This document shows, piece after piece, positions 46,701-54,748 of a stretch of DNA of 64,000 nucleotides. The position numbers were made by a program, and so were the translations under genes. Source of the stretch: an uncultured Prevotella sp. (lineage in GTDB: Bacteria; Bacteroidota; Bacteroidia; Bacteroidales; Bacteroidaceae); assembly GCA_900540885.1 (NCBI GenBank), contig UQHJ01000004.1:1-64000 (forward strand). Reading direction: 5' to 3'. The number at the start of each line of letters is the position of its first letter. Within the stretch, counting starts at the first letter, position 1. The notes under the pieces were generated by a model. That model was not told the origin of the DNA and made no database searches. It saw only the letters and a program-made list of their open reading frames with translations.

Positions 46701-48491
46701 TGGCGACGCGATGCCAATAGCAGCGATTGGAATGAGTGGAACAATTGGACAGAGGGCTCGCCCTATTGCTGTACCGATGTCATTCTCCCTTCGCAAGCTG
46801 CGCGTTACCCTGTGTTAGAGGAATCTATCACGGCCGACAACGTAGACGAATACTGTTGTAATAACATTCATTTCGCCCCTGAGGCAGGTGTGGCAGGTAC
46901 GTCCTTGCTCAATTATCACCAAGCGTGGATAGAACACTCGTTTGTGCCCAATCGTTATTATTTGCTCTCTGCTACGCTGCAGAATACTTACTCGGGTGAT
47001 TACTTCGTGCCACGTAGCATGAAGGGCGTACATACGGCCGATTACTTTACCGAATTGAATGACGAGACGTCACCCCAAAATCGTTTCAATCCGATCGTCT
47101 ATCAGCGCCTTTGGGATAAAACGGCCGTAGGACGCTTGGCCGATGGGATAATTACCGACATCAGCGTCGATGAGGCACATTGGAGTCACCACTTCAATCA
47201 CTTGGCGCACAACTACACGCTGGGCGAGGGTTTCTCACTCTGGGTGGACAACGACTCTTTGTCGGATAATACAGTATTCCGTTTTCGCTTGCCCAAGACG
47301 CATACGGCCTATACTTATTACAACGACTTCGACCGTCAACCCATGAATGTGAGCGAAACAGGCTTGGTGCGCGACCATGTAGGACGCTTCATTTACGAAC
47401 CACAAGACACTGTACCCCTTACCACTACATATACGGGCTATATCAATGGTGTGGAACAAACGCAGCAGCGCAGTGTCTACACACATGCCGTGACAACCGA
47501 TGCGCCTTTGAGCATTCACCTTACGGCCACCGATGCGACCCCGTTCTTCTTAGTGGGCAATCCCTTCCAAAGTTACCTCGACGTGTCGGCCTTCTTAGCC
47601 GCCAACCCAGCGGTGAAAACCGTTAAGACGTATGACGGCAATACGATCAACACGGCCGTAAAGGCTGACGGAGAGTTGATAACGTGTGGCGCAGCCAGCA
47701 CGATCGCCCCCGCAGAAGCCTTCTTTGTAGAACTATCGACAGCTGCCACCGATTGCACTTTACAGTTCGCTCCCCAGATGTTTTCGGGCAATGCCTCTAC
47801 CACTACGACTACGCAAAGCAAGGTGCGTGGCTTGCGTTTAACAGCCATTGCTCCCAATGGTGTGAAAGCTTCTACCTTATTGCTCGAAGATTCGACTCAG
47901 AGCAATATAACTTCTTCCACCTTGTTTGATGCTGAGGCCAAGCCCCAACTATCATTATTTAGTATAGACGAGACGCTGCAGCCCTTCGACGTGGCTCAAG
48001 TGTCAACAAAGACGGAGCGTATTCCTTTAGGCATATATGCTGCTGATTGCGATTCTTTAACCCTTGAGGCTGAGAGCATAGGTGGTATGCAACTATCAGA
48101 CTATCAACTGATAGATACAAAAGTAAATGTGCAGCAGCCTCTGCAGTGTACGCAGTCTTTGTCCTTCAAAGGCTCCTCTGTTGTACTCAATCGTTTTGTA
48201 TTGCAACGAAAGCCATCGGTAGTGAATAGCATAGTAGCGCCTACAAACGAGAAGAAGACCTCCTCTCTCCAACTCTCTGTATCGCATCGTGTGCTCTCTC
48301 TCTCACTTCCTGAAGTATCAGATCAGCGCATTCAGCAAATCACACTTTACGATGTCACAGGCCGTCTGTTGTCGACGGCTCGGTATGATTGCGTTCACGC
48401 GCTCACCATGCCTTGTCCCGCAGGACTTCTCATTCTCCGTGTTACACTGTCAAATGGACAAGACCAAACCCTCCGCCTTTGGGTAGAGTGA
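43788..48491 (+). CDS. Large T9SS-type surface protein of the fimbrial locus
   Basis: 1567 residues. A standard signal peptide (MKRIRLSLLYICILQLLFALPTRA) has no lipobox. Four diverged copies of a roughly 180-residue beta module occupy about residues 40-880; each ends in a strand like KIKYAFVG, GMLVYYGFV, KLRLYYAFL or KFYGIFIRG. A Ca-binding-type DNDGIPDCKD follows near 870, then a middle region with WNEWNNWTEGSPYCCTDVILP. The C-terminus (about 1480-1567, with ITLYDVTGRLLS and LLILRVTLSNGQ) matches the type A T9SS sorting domain. By position it corresponds to the T9SS-secreted tip protein Mfa5 of P. gingivalis, but I see no von Willebrand A domain. An adhesin role is inferred. Confidence 0.75.
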   Translation: MKRIRLSLLYICILQLLFALPTRADDTPTADGQLDGRRTIWYDRDPNENQPTVKNWRYLTNRRALVGRGCYVNKLISAVGVATWADSLGNVTNEDLTDYATFPAVLKVGVTVNPIVSVRDKNNYYGEGTEAGFCIVASSGSSVLSLDVVKAMSLVFYRDGKLGSTVPVEEGQNAGGVSLTLIKVPGSDDACICLTAKAKEIFDEVCLQPSGGVNLDLGTALKIKYAFVGKEKNTYLTENDVKAYGEAEGTPAPGAYIKKVSGENPVLLGIPFPLVSSEIKKLVDDDLTNGAVISPVVGLVYMGGVKIQTAPGGEHDTGQEVFRAGSEVGFKYKNAAALDLTLGSAINIELYNRDGKKIQTETLSAGVLGLGVASGGDGTVSILAKQDFSGARIAFYGGLKVDLGGMLVYYGFVKEKPDVDHHCDIRPTPNTNVCDTQTSFQLHSNPSLSVEWTLELQPKGASAKVTPSGYVTGMNEPGEYTFRATAADGCYDFVTLSVGTGFNPDKTEHCGTDFVNLDEAAQGTYELMDKVIPNGTGSAISISNLENGQNILDKDYGNYATYVGGFALANNLAIAGVKRTDGLMFDGDKKEQQAVNVGFVVESDNEVIDAKVLEFFQIRCYNGDKEVYRHVITESNAVAAGIGTSSKTQKVRFSIRVEPIGKDNKTIKFDQVVLWKSGLLDIGLSKLRLYYAFLEDVNSPCANALSCGAVVLSDTTGTTINANACQMAAAVRVAGVDDNLSCFVDGNLQTAMTIVSSADVGGGSVIAVNMGRTLDFRHQLGIVVDQKTYALGASVGGWLTVETYYKGKKTGDKFTDWNVLGANVAGYGEKSLLLMQPKNVYDEVRLTIAGVVSALDIQKFYGIFIRGDIDNDGIPDCKDTESCNSTIKNIQLNRVCQNGTLTISGVGTSATDYRIVMKEQDIDDRFTSETNGSFSRSYTMKTAGRYSMLFYDASGNLLNNAPYTVSPNVTTWRRDANSSDWNEWNNWTEGSPYCCTDVILPSQAARYPVLEESITADNVDEYCCNNIHFAPEAGVAGTSLLNYHQAWIEHSFVPNRYYLLSATLQNTYSGDYFVPRSMKGVHTADYFTELNDETSPQNRFNPIVYQRLWDKTAVGRLADGIITDISVDEAHWSHHFNHLAHNYTLGEGFSLWVDNDSLSDNTVFRFRLPKTHTAYTYYNDFDRQPMNVSETGLVRDHVGRFIYEPQDTVPLTTTYTGYINGVEQTQQRSVYTHAVTTDAPLSIHLTATDATPFFLVGNPFQSYLDVSAFLAANPAVKTVKTYDGNTINTAVKADGELITCGAASTIAPAEAFFVELSTAATDCTLQFAPQMFSGNASTTTTTQSKVRGLRLTAIAPNGVKASTLLLEDSTQSNITSSTLFDAEAKPQLSLFSIDETLQPFDVAQVSTKTERIPLGIYAADCDSLTLEAESIGGMQLSDYQLIDTKVNVQQPLQCTQSLSFKGSSVVLNRFVLQRKPSVVNSIVAPTNEKKTSSLQLSVSHRVLSLSLPEVSDQRIQQITLYDVTGRLLSTARYDCVHALTMPCPAGLLILRVTLSNGQDQTLRLWVE

Positions 48492-48498
48492 GAAAAAT

Positions 48499-48680
48499 AA
48501 ACTGCAATTTATCTGCCTAATTGGGGGCGGGCTAATTGGGGGGCGGGTTTTTAACCCGCGGCAGCAGCAGAATGTTATGTATGTTCTCGCGCTAAGCGAC
48601 TATAAGTAAACATTTACAACATTCTGCTGCTGCCGCGGGTTAAAAACCCGCCCCCCAATTAGGCAGATAAATTGCAGTTT
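48499..48680. repeat. Full palindromic repeat, AAACTGCAATTT ends on both sides
   Basis: AAACTGCAATTT (48499-48510) and AAATTGCAGTTT (48669-48680) bound nested inverted sequence with CTGCCTAATTGGGG, AACCCGCGGCAGCAGCAG and a divergent centre. It shares most of its arms with the copy at 33959-34120. It begins 8 nt after the large surface protein gene and could terminate transcription from both sides. Confidence 0.88.
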
Positions 48681-48714
48681 ATTTTTTATTAAAGGGGCTC
48701 ATATAACTAACATA

Positions 48715-49326
48715 TTATATGTTACCATTAAAAGGCAATGGCTCTTCACCTAATCCTGCAAACGAGCGGCGGTGGTAGGGCGTAAGGCCATGAAGTGCAA
48801 TGCCTTGACGATGTTCCTTGGTGGGGTAGCCCGCATTGTGGTTCCAACCGTAGTAGGGATAAGACTTGTGCAACTCAGCCATGTAATCATCACGATAGGT
48901 CTTGGCAAGGATAGAGGCCGCAGCAATAGAGAGGTATTTGCCGTCGCCCTTGACAATCGTTTCGTAGGGTACGTCGTGGTAGGGCTTAAAGCGGTTACCG
49001 TCGACGATAACAAATTCGGGACGTACCTGTAGCTGATCGAGTGCACGGTGCATGGCCAATATGGAGGCATTGAGTATGTTGATGTGGTCAATCTCTTCGG
49101 GTGTCACCACGCCCACGGCCCACGCCAAAGCATCGCGTTCGATTACCTCACGCAAGGCATAGCGGCGCTTGGCGGAGAGTTGCTTAGAGTCGTTGAGTAG
49201 CTCGTTCTCGTAGTTAGGCGGAAAGATAACGGCAGCGGCATAAACGCTGCCAGCTAAACAACCACGTCCAGCCTCGTCGCAGCCCGCTTCAATAAGTCCG
49301 TCTTGATTGTATCTGGTAGCAAGCAT
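48715..49326 (-). CDS. rnhB: Ribonuclease HII
   Basis: 203 residues. Removes ribonucleotides misincorporated in DNA. Motifs are AGCDEAGRGCLAGSVYAA near residue 15 (catalytic DE), LNDSKQLSAKRR near 40, FVIVDGNRF near 107 and a second catalytic aspartate region SILAKTYRDDYM near 137. It starts 5 nt after the sufS stop and is the last gene of the suf transcription unit. Confidence 0.95.
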   Translation of the reverse strand: MLATRYNQDGLIEAGCDEAGRGCLAGSVYAAAVIFPPNYENELLNDSKQLSAKRRYALREVIERDALAWAVGVVTPEEIDHINILNASILAMHRALDQLQVRPEFVIVDGNRFKPYHDVPYETIVKGDGKYLSIAAASILAKTYRDDYMAELHKSYPYYGWNHNAGYPTKEHRQGIALHGLTPYHRRSFAGLGEEPLPFNGNI

Positions 49327-49331
49327 AAGGT

Positions 49332-50546
49332 TTAGAACATTTTGCGCACGCGGTCAATGCCTGCCACAAGGGTGTCTATCTCCTCACGTGTATTGTAAAG
49401 GGCAAACGAGGCGCGTGCCATGCCCTCCACACCGCAGCGCTGCATGAGTGGTTGCGCACAGTGATGCCCCGTGCGAATGGCTATGCCTAAGCGGTCGAGT
49501 AGGGTGCCGAGGTCGAGTGGGTGAATATTGCCAACGTTGAATGATATGACGGCATCCTTTTCGGCTGCTGTGCCATAGAGGTGTATATCGGGAATGGTAG
49601 CCATCTGTTCCATGGCATACTGTGTGAGCATACGTTCGTGGGCGTGAATGTTGTCAATGCCCAACGCGTTAACGTAGTCGAGTGCCGTGGCCAAAGCGTG
49701 GCTACCTACATAGTCAGGTGTGCCAGCCTCAAACTTAAAGGGAAGGCGCTCGTAGGTAGTCTTCTCAAACGTGACGCGGGCTATCATCTCGCCGCCGCCT
49801 TGATAAGGTGGCAACTGTTCAAGTAAGTCTTCACGGCCGTAGAGCACGCCTATGCCTGTTGGACCGTAGACTTTGTGTCCGCTGAACACTAAGAAGTCGC
49901 AGTTGAGCTCTTGCACGTCCACCTTAAAGTGAGGCACACTCTGTGCGCCGTCCACCAAGAAGTGCGCACCATGTGCGTGTGCTACCTCAGCCATTTGCTT
50001 CACAGGATTAATCGTACCCAAAACGTTGCTCACTTGCGCTACGCATACCAATCGCGTGCGAGACGTAAAGAGACGCTCGTAAGCCTCGAGGTCGAGTTCG
50101 CCAGCATCGTTCATCGGTATGACCTTGATTACAATTCCCTTGCGGTCACGTAAGAGTTGCCAAGGAACGATGTCGCTATGGTGTTCCATGACCGATACGA
50201 TGACTTCGTCGCCTTCGTGCAGAAAAGCCTCACCATAGGAGTAAGCTACGAGGTTGAGGCTCTCGGTGGTGCCACGCGTAAAGATGACCTCAGCCGTCGT
50301 GCGTGCGTTGATGAATTGACGCACCGTTTCACGTGCGGCCTCATGCAAGTCAGTAGCTTGTTGTGAAAGGTAGTGAACGCCACGGTGTACGTTAGCGTTC
50401 ACCGAATAATATTCATTGGCAATCGCCTCAACCACGCTGCGCGGCTTTTGCGTCGTAGCAGCGTTGTCAAGGTAAACCAGCGGACGCTTGTACACCTCGC
50501 GTCCTAATATCGGGAAGTCCTTGCGGACGGTTTCAATATCGTACAT
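49332..50546 (-). CDS. sufS: Cysteine desulfurase SufS
   Basis: 404 residues from the ATG at 50546. Releases sulfur from cysteine for Fe-S cluster assembly. It has YLDNAATTQKP near residue 26, the PLP lysine in VFSGHKVYGPTGIGVLYG near 225 and the active cysteine in IRTGHHCAQPLM near 360. These mark the SufS (group II) class, not IscS. It lies downstream of sufC and sufD with two tiny membrane-protein genes between, and 28 nt after the nearer one. Confidence 0.95.
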   Translation of the reverse strand: MYDIETVRKDFPILGREVYKRPLVYLDNAATTQKPRSVVEAIANEYYSVNANVHRGVHYLSQQATDLHEAARETVRQFINARTTAEVIFTRGTTESLNLVAYSYGEAFLHEGDEVIVSVMEHHSDIVPWQLLRDRKGIVIKVIPMNDAGELDLEAYERLFTSRTRLVCVAQVSNVLGTINPVKQMAEVAHAHGAHFLVDGAQSVPHFKVDVQELNCDFLVFSGHKVYGPTGIGVLYGREDLLEQLPPYQGGGEMIARVTFEKTTYERLPFKFEAGTPDYVGSHALATALDYVNALGIDNIHAHERMLTQYAMEQMATIPDIHLYGTAAEKDAVISFNVGNIHPLDLGTLLDRLGIAIRTGHHCAQPLMQRCGVEGMARASFALYNTREEIDTLVAGIDRVRKMF

Positions 50547-50574
50547 AGATGATAAGACTCTCAAATCTTCGTGC

Positions 50575-50694
50575 TTATTTAGATGCTCTTTTTTGAGCCT
50601 CTTTCGCCTTCTTGTTGTCTTGGTGAATTAAGAAGACTGCCCATGCGGCAATAATGCCAACTCCAACGAAAGATGCTATGATTTGTGCTGACAT
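50575..50694 (-). CDS. 39-residue membrane peptide in the suf operon
   Basis: ATG at 50694, stop TAA at 50575. The first 24 residues are hydrophobic (SAQIIASFVGVGIIAAWAVF) and the tail is strongly basic (DNKKAKEAQKRASK), a single-span small membrane protein with positive cytoplasmic end. It starts 4 nt after the previous small gene and precedes sufS by 28 nt, so it is most likely translated. I do not recognise a family. Confidence 0.65.
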   Translation of the reverse strand: MSAQIIASFVGVGIIAAWAVFLIHQDNKKAKEAQKRASK

Positions 50695-50698
50695 AATT

Positions 50699-50881
50699 TT
50701 ATTTGTTTTTATTGTTTTTGAATAGGAAGTAACTTACAACTGTTAAAAAACAAATTAGCAATATGGCAGTAATGTAAATTGCCCAATTATTTTCTAATCC
50801 AGAGAATAAACCGCTAATGATGATAGCTGTTAATATGTATTTGACCAAATCCAAACACAACTTTGCCAATTCCTTACGCAT
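50699..50881 (-). CDS. 60-residue two-span membrane protein (DUF6722-like)
   Basis: Two hydrophobic segments (about 14-26 and 33-53) separated by a short polar turn (GLENNWAI), ending in basic FKNNKNK. The start MRKELAKLCLDLVKY fits my memory of the DUF6722 small membrane family of Bacteroidetes, with unknown function. It lies 12 nt after sufD and 4 nt before the 39-residue peptide gene, inside the suf operon. Confidence 0.75.
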   Translation of the reverse strand: MRKELAKLCLDLVKYILTAIIISGLFSGLENNWAIYITAILLICFLTVVSYFLFKNNKNK

Positions 50882-50893
50882 TTTACTTTCTCT

Positions 50894-52276
50894 TTACTTT
50901 TTAGCGCAGCCTTTGCAGCCGTGGCAACCTTGGCCTAACTCCTTGCGGAAACGGAGATCAACGAGGTGTGAGAGACGGTCGTGTAAGTGCTCAATGTCAA
51001 CGTGGCGCAATACATCGTTGATGAAAGCGTGTTGCAACATGAGCCGCGCTTCAGCTTCAGAAATGCCGCGTTGACGCATATAGAATAGTGCACCTTCATC
51101 TAACTTACCAATTGTAGAGCCGTGGTTACACTTCACATCGTCGGCATAAATCTCCAACATCGGTTGGCTAAAGGCACGAGCCGTCGGGGTGACACAAATG
51201 TTGGCATTCGTCTGTTCTGAAGCCGTCTGTTGTGCCCCAGGAGCTACGTAGACCTTGCCCGCGAAGGCACCATTGCTCTGTCCGTCAAGTACGTACTTAT
51301 AGAGCATGTCGCTCGTACATTTGGGCGAGAGGTGTTCTACCAAGATGTTGTTGTCAACGCGTTGCTTGTCGTCTGCAATCACCGCACCATAAAGTTCGGT
51401 GGTGGCCTCTTCACCACGTAGGCGCACGTCCAAGCGGTTGCGGCTCTTGCCACAAGTCAAGACAATGCCATCGTAGCTTATGCGGCTTTGGGCAGCCTGC
51501 TCAACATAAAGCGTAGAGAAACGCGTCGTATTGTCGTTCGTCTCTTCAATGCTGTAAAGGTTGAGTTTCGCCCCCTCTTCAGCATAGGCCTCGATTACTT
51601 GTGTGGTGAGGTAGTGACTGTCACCTTCAGCGTGGTCGCAAAAGAGAACAGATCCCTTTGCTCCTTCTTCGGCTACAACGATAATACGGCGCACACACAT
51701 CATGTCCATGCGTGCAGCAGCCACGTTTACCACTTGAATAGGAGCTTTCAGTTCAGTGCCTTTGGGCAGGTAGATGAGCAGTCCGTCTTGTGCCAAAAGA
51801 GTGTTGAGCAGGGTGACGCCGTCATGCCCTGTTTTAAAATCGCGGTCGTTGGCAGCGGCTTGGTTGTAGTACTTCTCTAACAGGTCGGCACGCCCCATAG
51901 TCGCTGCTTGGCGGAAGGAAGTAATGATGACTCCTTCGGGCAGTAAGGCGCGTGCACTTTGTGGTGCGTCGCAAGGCACATCGTTCACGACAAAAAAGAG
52001 CGATGTACTCAAGTTCGGCACATTACATTTATATACCTCGTAAGGGTCAACGTTAGAGGGCGTGCGGCGTAAGTTAAGTCCGTAGTCAGGGGCAAAGGCC
52101 TCTTCCGCATCGGTGTACTTATAGCGTTCTTCCTTATGTGAGGGGAGACCTTGCTCTTCGAGCAGTGCGGCAGCCGCCTCGCGTTGCTGGTTCATCACCT
52201 CAGTGCTGCCGTCGTTCACCATGTCGCGGTGGGCACGATATAGGTCGATGTATTGTTTGTGGCTCTGCTTCATCAT
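50894..52276 (-). CDS. sufD: Fe-S scaffold subunit SufD
   Basis: 460 residues (459 if the second of two adjacent ATGs is used). A SufB/SufD-type beta-helix protein with EERYKYTDAEEAF near 40, VDNNILVEHLSPKCTSDMLYK near 315 and the C-terminal VKCNHGSTIGKLDEGALFYMRQRG near 405, which carries the conserved histidine. In the SufBC2D scaffold it supports cluster assembly with SufB and SufC. The C-terminus ends in a CHGCKGCAKK cysteine cluster. It overlaps the sufC stop. Confidence 0.92.
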   Translation of the reverse strand: MMKQSHKQYIDLYRAHRDMVNDGSTEVMNQQREAAAALLEEQGLPSHKEERYKYTDAEEAFAPDYGLNLRRTPSNVDPYEVYKCNVPNLSTSLFFVVNDVPCDAPQSARALLPEGVIITSFRQAATMGRADLLEKYYNQAAANDRDFKTGHDGVTLLNTLLAQDGLLIYLPKGTELKAPIQVVNVAAARMDMMCVRRIIVVAEEGAKGSVLFCDHAEGDSHYLTTQVIEAYAEEGAKLNLYSIEETNDNTTRFSTLYVEQAAQSRISYDGIVLTCGKSRNRLDVRLRGEEATTELYGAVIADDKQRVDNNILVEHLSPKCTSDMLYKYVLDGQSNGAFAGKVYVAPGAQQTASEQTNANICVTPTARAFSQPMLEIYADDVKCNHGSTIGKLDEGALFYMRQRGISEAEARLMLQHAFINDVLRHVDIEHLHDRLSHLVDLRFRKELGQGCHGCKGCAKK

Positions 52277-53031
52277 TATGCCTCCTCAATGCTATTAACA
52301 ATCCAGTCGAAGCCTTTCTCCTCAATGTCGTAACCCAATTGAGCCGTTCCTTCTTTTACTACGCGGCCTTTAACGAGCACGTGTACAAAGTCGGGTTTCA
52401 AATAATCGAGCATGCGCTGATAGTGTGTAATCACCATTGCACTCGTCTTCGGTGTGCGAAGCATGTTAAAGCCTTCAGCCACAATGCGCAGTGCGTCAAC
52501 GTCAAGGCCAGAGTCCGTCTCGTCAAGGATAGAGAAGAGAGGTTCAAGCACAGCCATTTGGAAGATTTCGTTGCGCTTACGTTCACCACCCGAAAAGCCC
52601 TCGTTTACGCCACGGCTCATAAAGTGAGCATCAAGTCCTACGAGTTTGCGCTTCTCCTTTAGCAACTTTAGAAATTCGCTAGCGGCAATCGGTTCTTGGC
52701 CGAAGTATTTGCGCTTTGCATTCAAGGCAGCGCGCATAAAGTTTGTCATCGACACACCTGGAATTTCAGTAGGAGCTTGGAATGACATGAATATACCCTC
52801 GTGGGCACGGTCTTCGGGTGGAAGTGCCAAAAGGTCTTTGCCATTAAAGGTAATAGAGCCTTCTGTTACTTCATATTTGGGATTGCCCACGAGTACATTG
52901 CTCAGTGTACTCTTACCCGAACCATTTGGGCCCATGAGTACGTGTACTTCACCGTCGCGGATAGTGAGGTTAACACCGCGAAGAATTTCCTTGCCTTCAA
53001 CTGAGGCGTGTAGATTTTTTATTTCAAGCAT
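52276..53031 (-). CDS. sufC: Fe-S assembly ATPase SufC
   Basis: 251 residues. ABC-type ATPase of the Suf scaffold with Walker A GPNGSGKSTLSNVL (34-47), signature NEGFSGGERKRNE near 148 and Walker B/D-loop ILDETDSGLDVDALR near 168. It is the first gene of the unit here; the usual upstream partner sufB is absent, and 53032-53472 contains only regulatory sequence. Confidence 0.95.
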   Translation of the reverse strand: MLEIKNLHASVEGKEILRGVNLTIRDGEVHVLMGPNGSGKSTLSNVLVGNPKYEVTEGSITFNGKDLLALPPEDRAHEGIFMSFQAPTEIPGVSMTNFMRAALNAKRKYFGQEPIAASEFLKLLKEKRKLVGLDAHFMSRGVNEGFSGGERKRNEIFQMAVLEPLFSILDETDSGLDVDALRIVAEGFNMLRTPKTSAMVITHYQRMLDYLKPDFVHVLVKGRVVKEGTAQLGYDIEEKGFDWIVNSIEEA

Positions 53032-53125
53032 CGTTGTGTAAGTGTCGAGGTTTGTGTTGATATGAGTATGTACGCAAGTGTGCGTAACATTTATAAAGGC
53101 CTAATTAAAGCCTACTTTATCGCTA

Positions 53126-53186
53126 CAAAAGTACTAAGAAATGCTGAATTTAGCAACAAAGCGTGTTTTACGTAACACGCTTTGTT
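53126..53186 (-). promoter_or_regulatory. sufC promoter with overlapping 13-bp-arm palindrome
   Basis: The minus strand has TTG (53154-53156), a 20-nt spacer and TACTTTTG (53126-53133), a good consensus promoter. A perfect palindrome AACAAAGCGTGTT/AACACGCTTTGTT (53155-53167 with 53174-53186, 6-nt centre) overlaps the -33 box. No T-run follows on either strand, so an operator is more likely than a terminator. Confidence 0.6.
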
Positions 53187-53440
53187 GTCATAAGTCATTT
53201 AAATGTCGTCTTTTTACTCAATTTTCGGATTCAGCTCGCCCTTGCTAAATCCGAGATTTCAGTATATAAACTTCTTGTGTAAAAATGTTAACGTGTAGAG
53301 CGTTGGTGTACATGATTAGGGGTGAAAAAATAGTGTGTTCTATTAAGATGTGCAAGTAGTGCCGTTTTTTGCGTAACAAATATTGTGCTTTTTTTGAAAA
53401 AACGTAAACGAAAATAAGTGCTAACACCAAAAATAATTAT

Positions 53441-53448
53441 TAATTTTG
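53441..53448 (+). promoter_or_regulatory. -7 box of the murG promoter
   Basis: TAATTTTG matches TAnnTTTG exactly, 24 nt before the murG ATG. The -33 region is AT-rich without a clear TTTG. The section 53187-53440 shows no gene. Confidence 0.55.
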
Positions 53449-53472
53449 CGCTGTACTATATCGTATAGAATT

Positions 53473-54588
53473 ATGAACGACGAATTAAGAGTCATCATTA
53501 GTGGTGGTGGTACGGGCGGACATATCTTTCCAGCCGTCTCGATAGCCAACGAAATACGCGCAAAACGCCCCGATGCAAAGATACTTTTTGTAGGTGCTGA
53601 GGGACGTATGGAAATGCAACGTGTGCCTGCCGCAGGTTATCCCATTAAGGGGTTGCCTATAGCAGGCTTTAATCGCAAGAATCTATTGAAGAACATTCCT
53701 GTTCTGTTCAAAATAATGAAGAGCCGCTATATGGCTCGCCAGATTATCAAAGATTTTCAACCACAAGTGGCAGTAGGGGTAGGTGGCTATGCCAGTGGAC
53801 CTACACTCAATGTGGCAGAAGGTCTGGGCATTCCCACCTTGCTGCAAGAGCAAAACTCTTATGCGGGGGTAACCAATAAGTTGTTGGCTAAGAAAGCTCG
53901 CAAGATATGTGTTGCCTACGACGGCATGGCACGTTTCTTTCCAGCCGATAAGATTATGTTCACGGGTAATCCCGTACGTCAAAATCTGTTGGACAATTCG
54001 ATGTCGAAAGAAGAGGCTATTCGCGCCTTCGACCTCGTGCCAGGCAAACACACAATACTTATTGTAGGCGGTTCGCTTGGCGCACGCACATTGAATGAAA
54101 GCATCTTAGGTAATTTACCTTTGGTAAAGCAGCAAAGCAAGATACAGTTCATTTGGCAAACGGGAAAGTATTACAGTGCTGAAATAAAAGCGGAGTTAGA
54201 ACGTCGCGGTTGTCCTGCAAACTTGAAGGTGATGGACTTTATAAGCGACATGAGACAGGCTTACGCTGCAGCCGACCTTGTAATATCTCGTGCGGGTGCA
54301 GGTAGCATTTCAGAGTTCTGCTTGTTAGGCAAGCCTGTTGTGTTAGTGCCTTCGCCCAATGTGGCCGAAGATCATCAGACGAAGAATGCTCTGGCTTTGG
54401 TGCAAAAGGGCGCAGCCCTCTACGTGACCGATGCTGATGCACGACGCACCTTATTGCCGTTGGCTATCAACACTGTAGTTGATCATGATAAATTAGACTC
54501 TTTGAGTCGCAATATCTTAAAATTAGCACGTCCGAACGCCGCTTCTGATATCGCTGACGAGGTAATACGTTTGGCCGAACAAGGATAA
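53473..54588 (+). CDS. murG: UDP-GlcNAc--lipid I transferase MurG
   Basis: 371 residues from the ATG at 53473. Adds GlcNAc to lipid I at the inner face of the membrane. The N-terminal glycine loop is VIISGGGTGGHIFPAVSIA; a second loop is VGGYASGPTLNVAEGLGIP near 105; the C-terminal donor site is ISRAGAGSISEFCLLGKP near 275, followed by EDHQTKNA. It is the first gene of the division/wall cluster in this window. The genes that usually precede it in Bacteroidetes (ftsW, murD, mraY) are not beside it. Confidence 0.95.
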   Translation: MNDELRVIISGGGTGGHIFPAVSIANEIRAKRPDAKILFVGAEGRMEMQRVPAAGYPIKGLPIAGFNRKNLLKNIPVLFKIMKSRYMARQIIKDFQPQVAVGVGGYASGPTLNVAEGLGIPTLLQEQNSYAGVTNKLLAKKARKICVAYDGMARFFPADKIMFTGNPVRQNLLDNSMSKEEAIRAFDLVPGKHTILIVGGSLGARTLNESILGNLPLVKQQSKIQFIWQTGKYYSAEIKAELERRGCPANLKVMDFISDMRQAYAAADLVISRAGAGSISEFCLLGKPVVLVPSPNVAEDHQTKNALALVQKGAALYVTDADARRTLLPLAINTVVDHDKLDSLSRNILKLARPNAASDIADEVIRLAEQG

Positions 54589-54591
54589 TAA

Positions 54592-54741
54592 AATGTGCTA
54601 ATATGCTAATGTGTCAATATGTTAATATGCAACTAATTGGTGCTATGAATTGTATATGACATCTGCGTAGTTGTATTATTGTATTGTGTATTGACGGTAA
54701 TCAGACATTAACATATTAACACATTGGCACATTAGCAGATT
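54592..54741 (+). repeat. Palindrome of AATGTGC/CTAATATG words between murG and murC
   Basis: The left half (54592-54630) and right half (54703-54741) are imperfect inverted copies made of words such as CTAATGTGTCAATATGTTAA. They surround an unrelated centre and nearly fill the intergenic space. This resembles the AATGTGC repeats at 42433 and 56111. Confidence 0.7.
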
Positions 54742-54748
54742 GAAAAGA

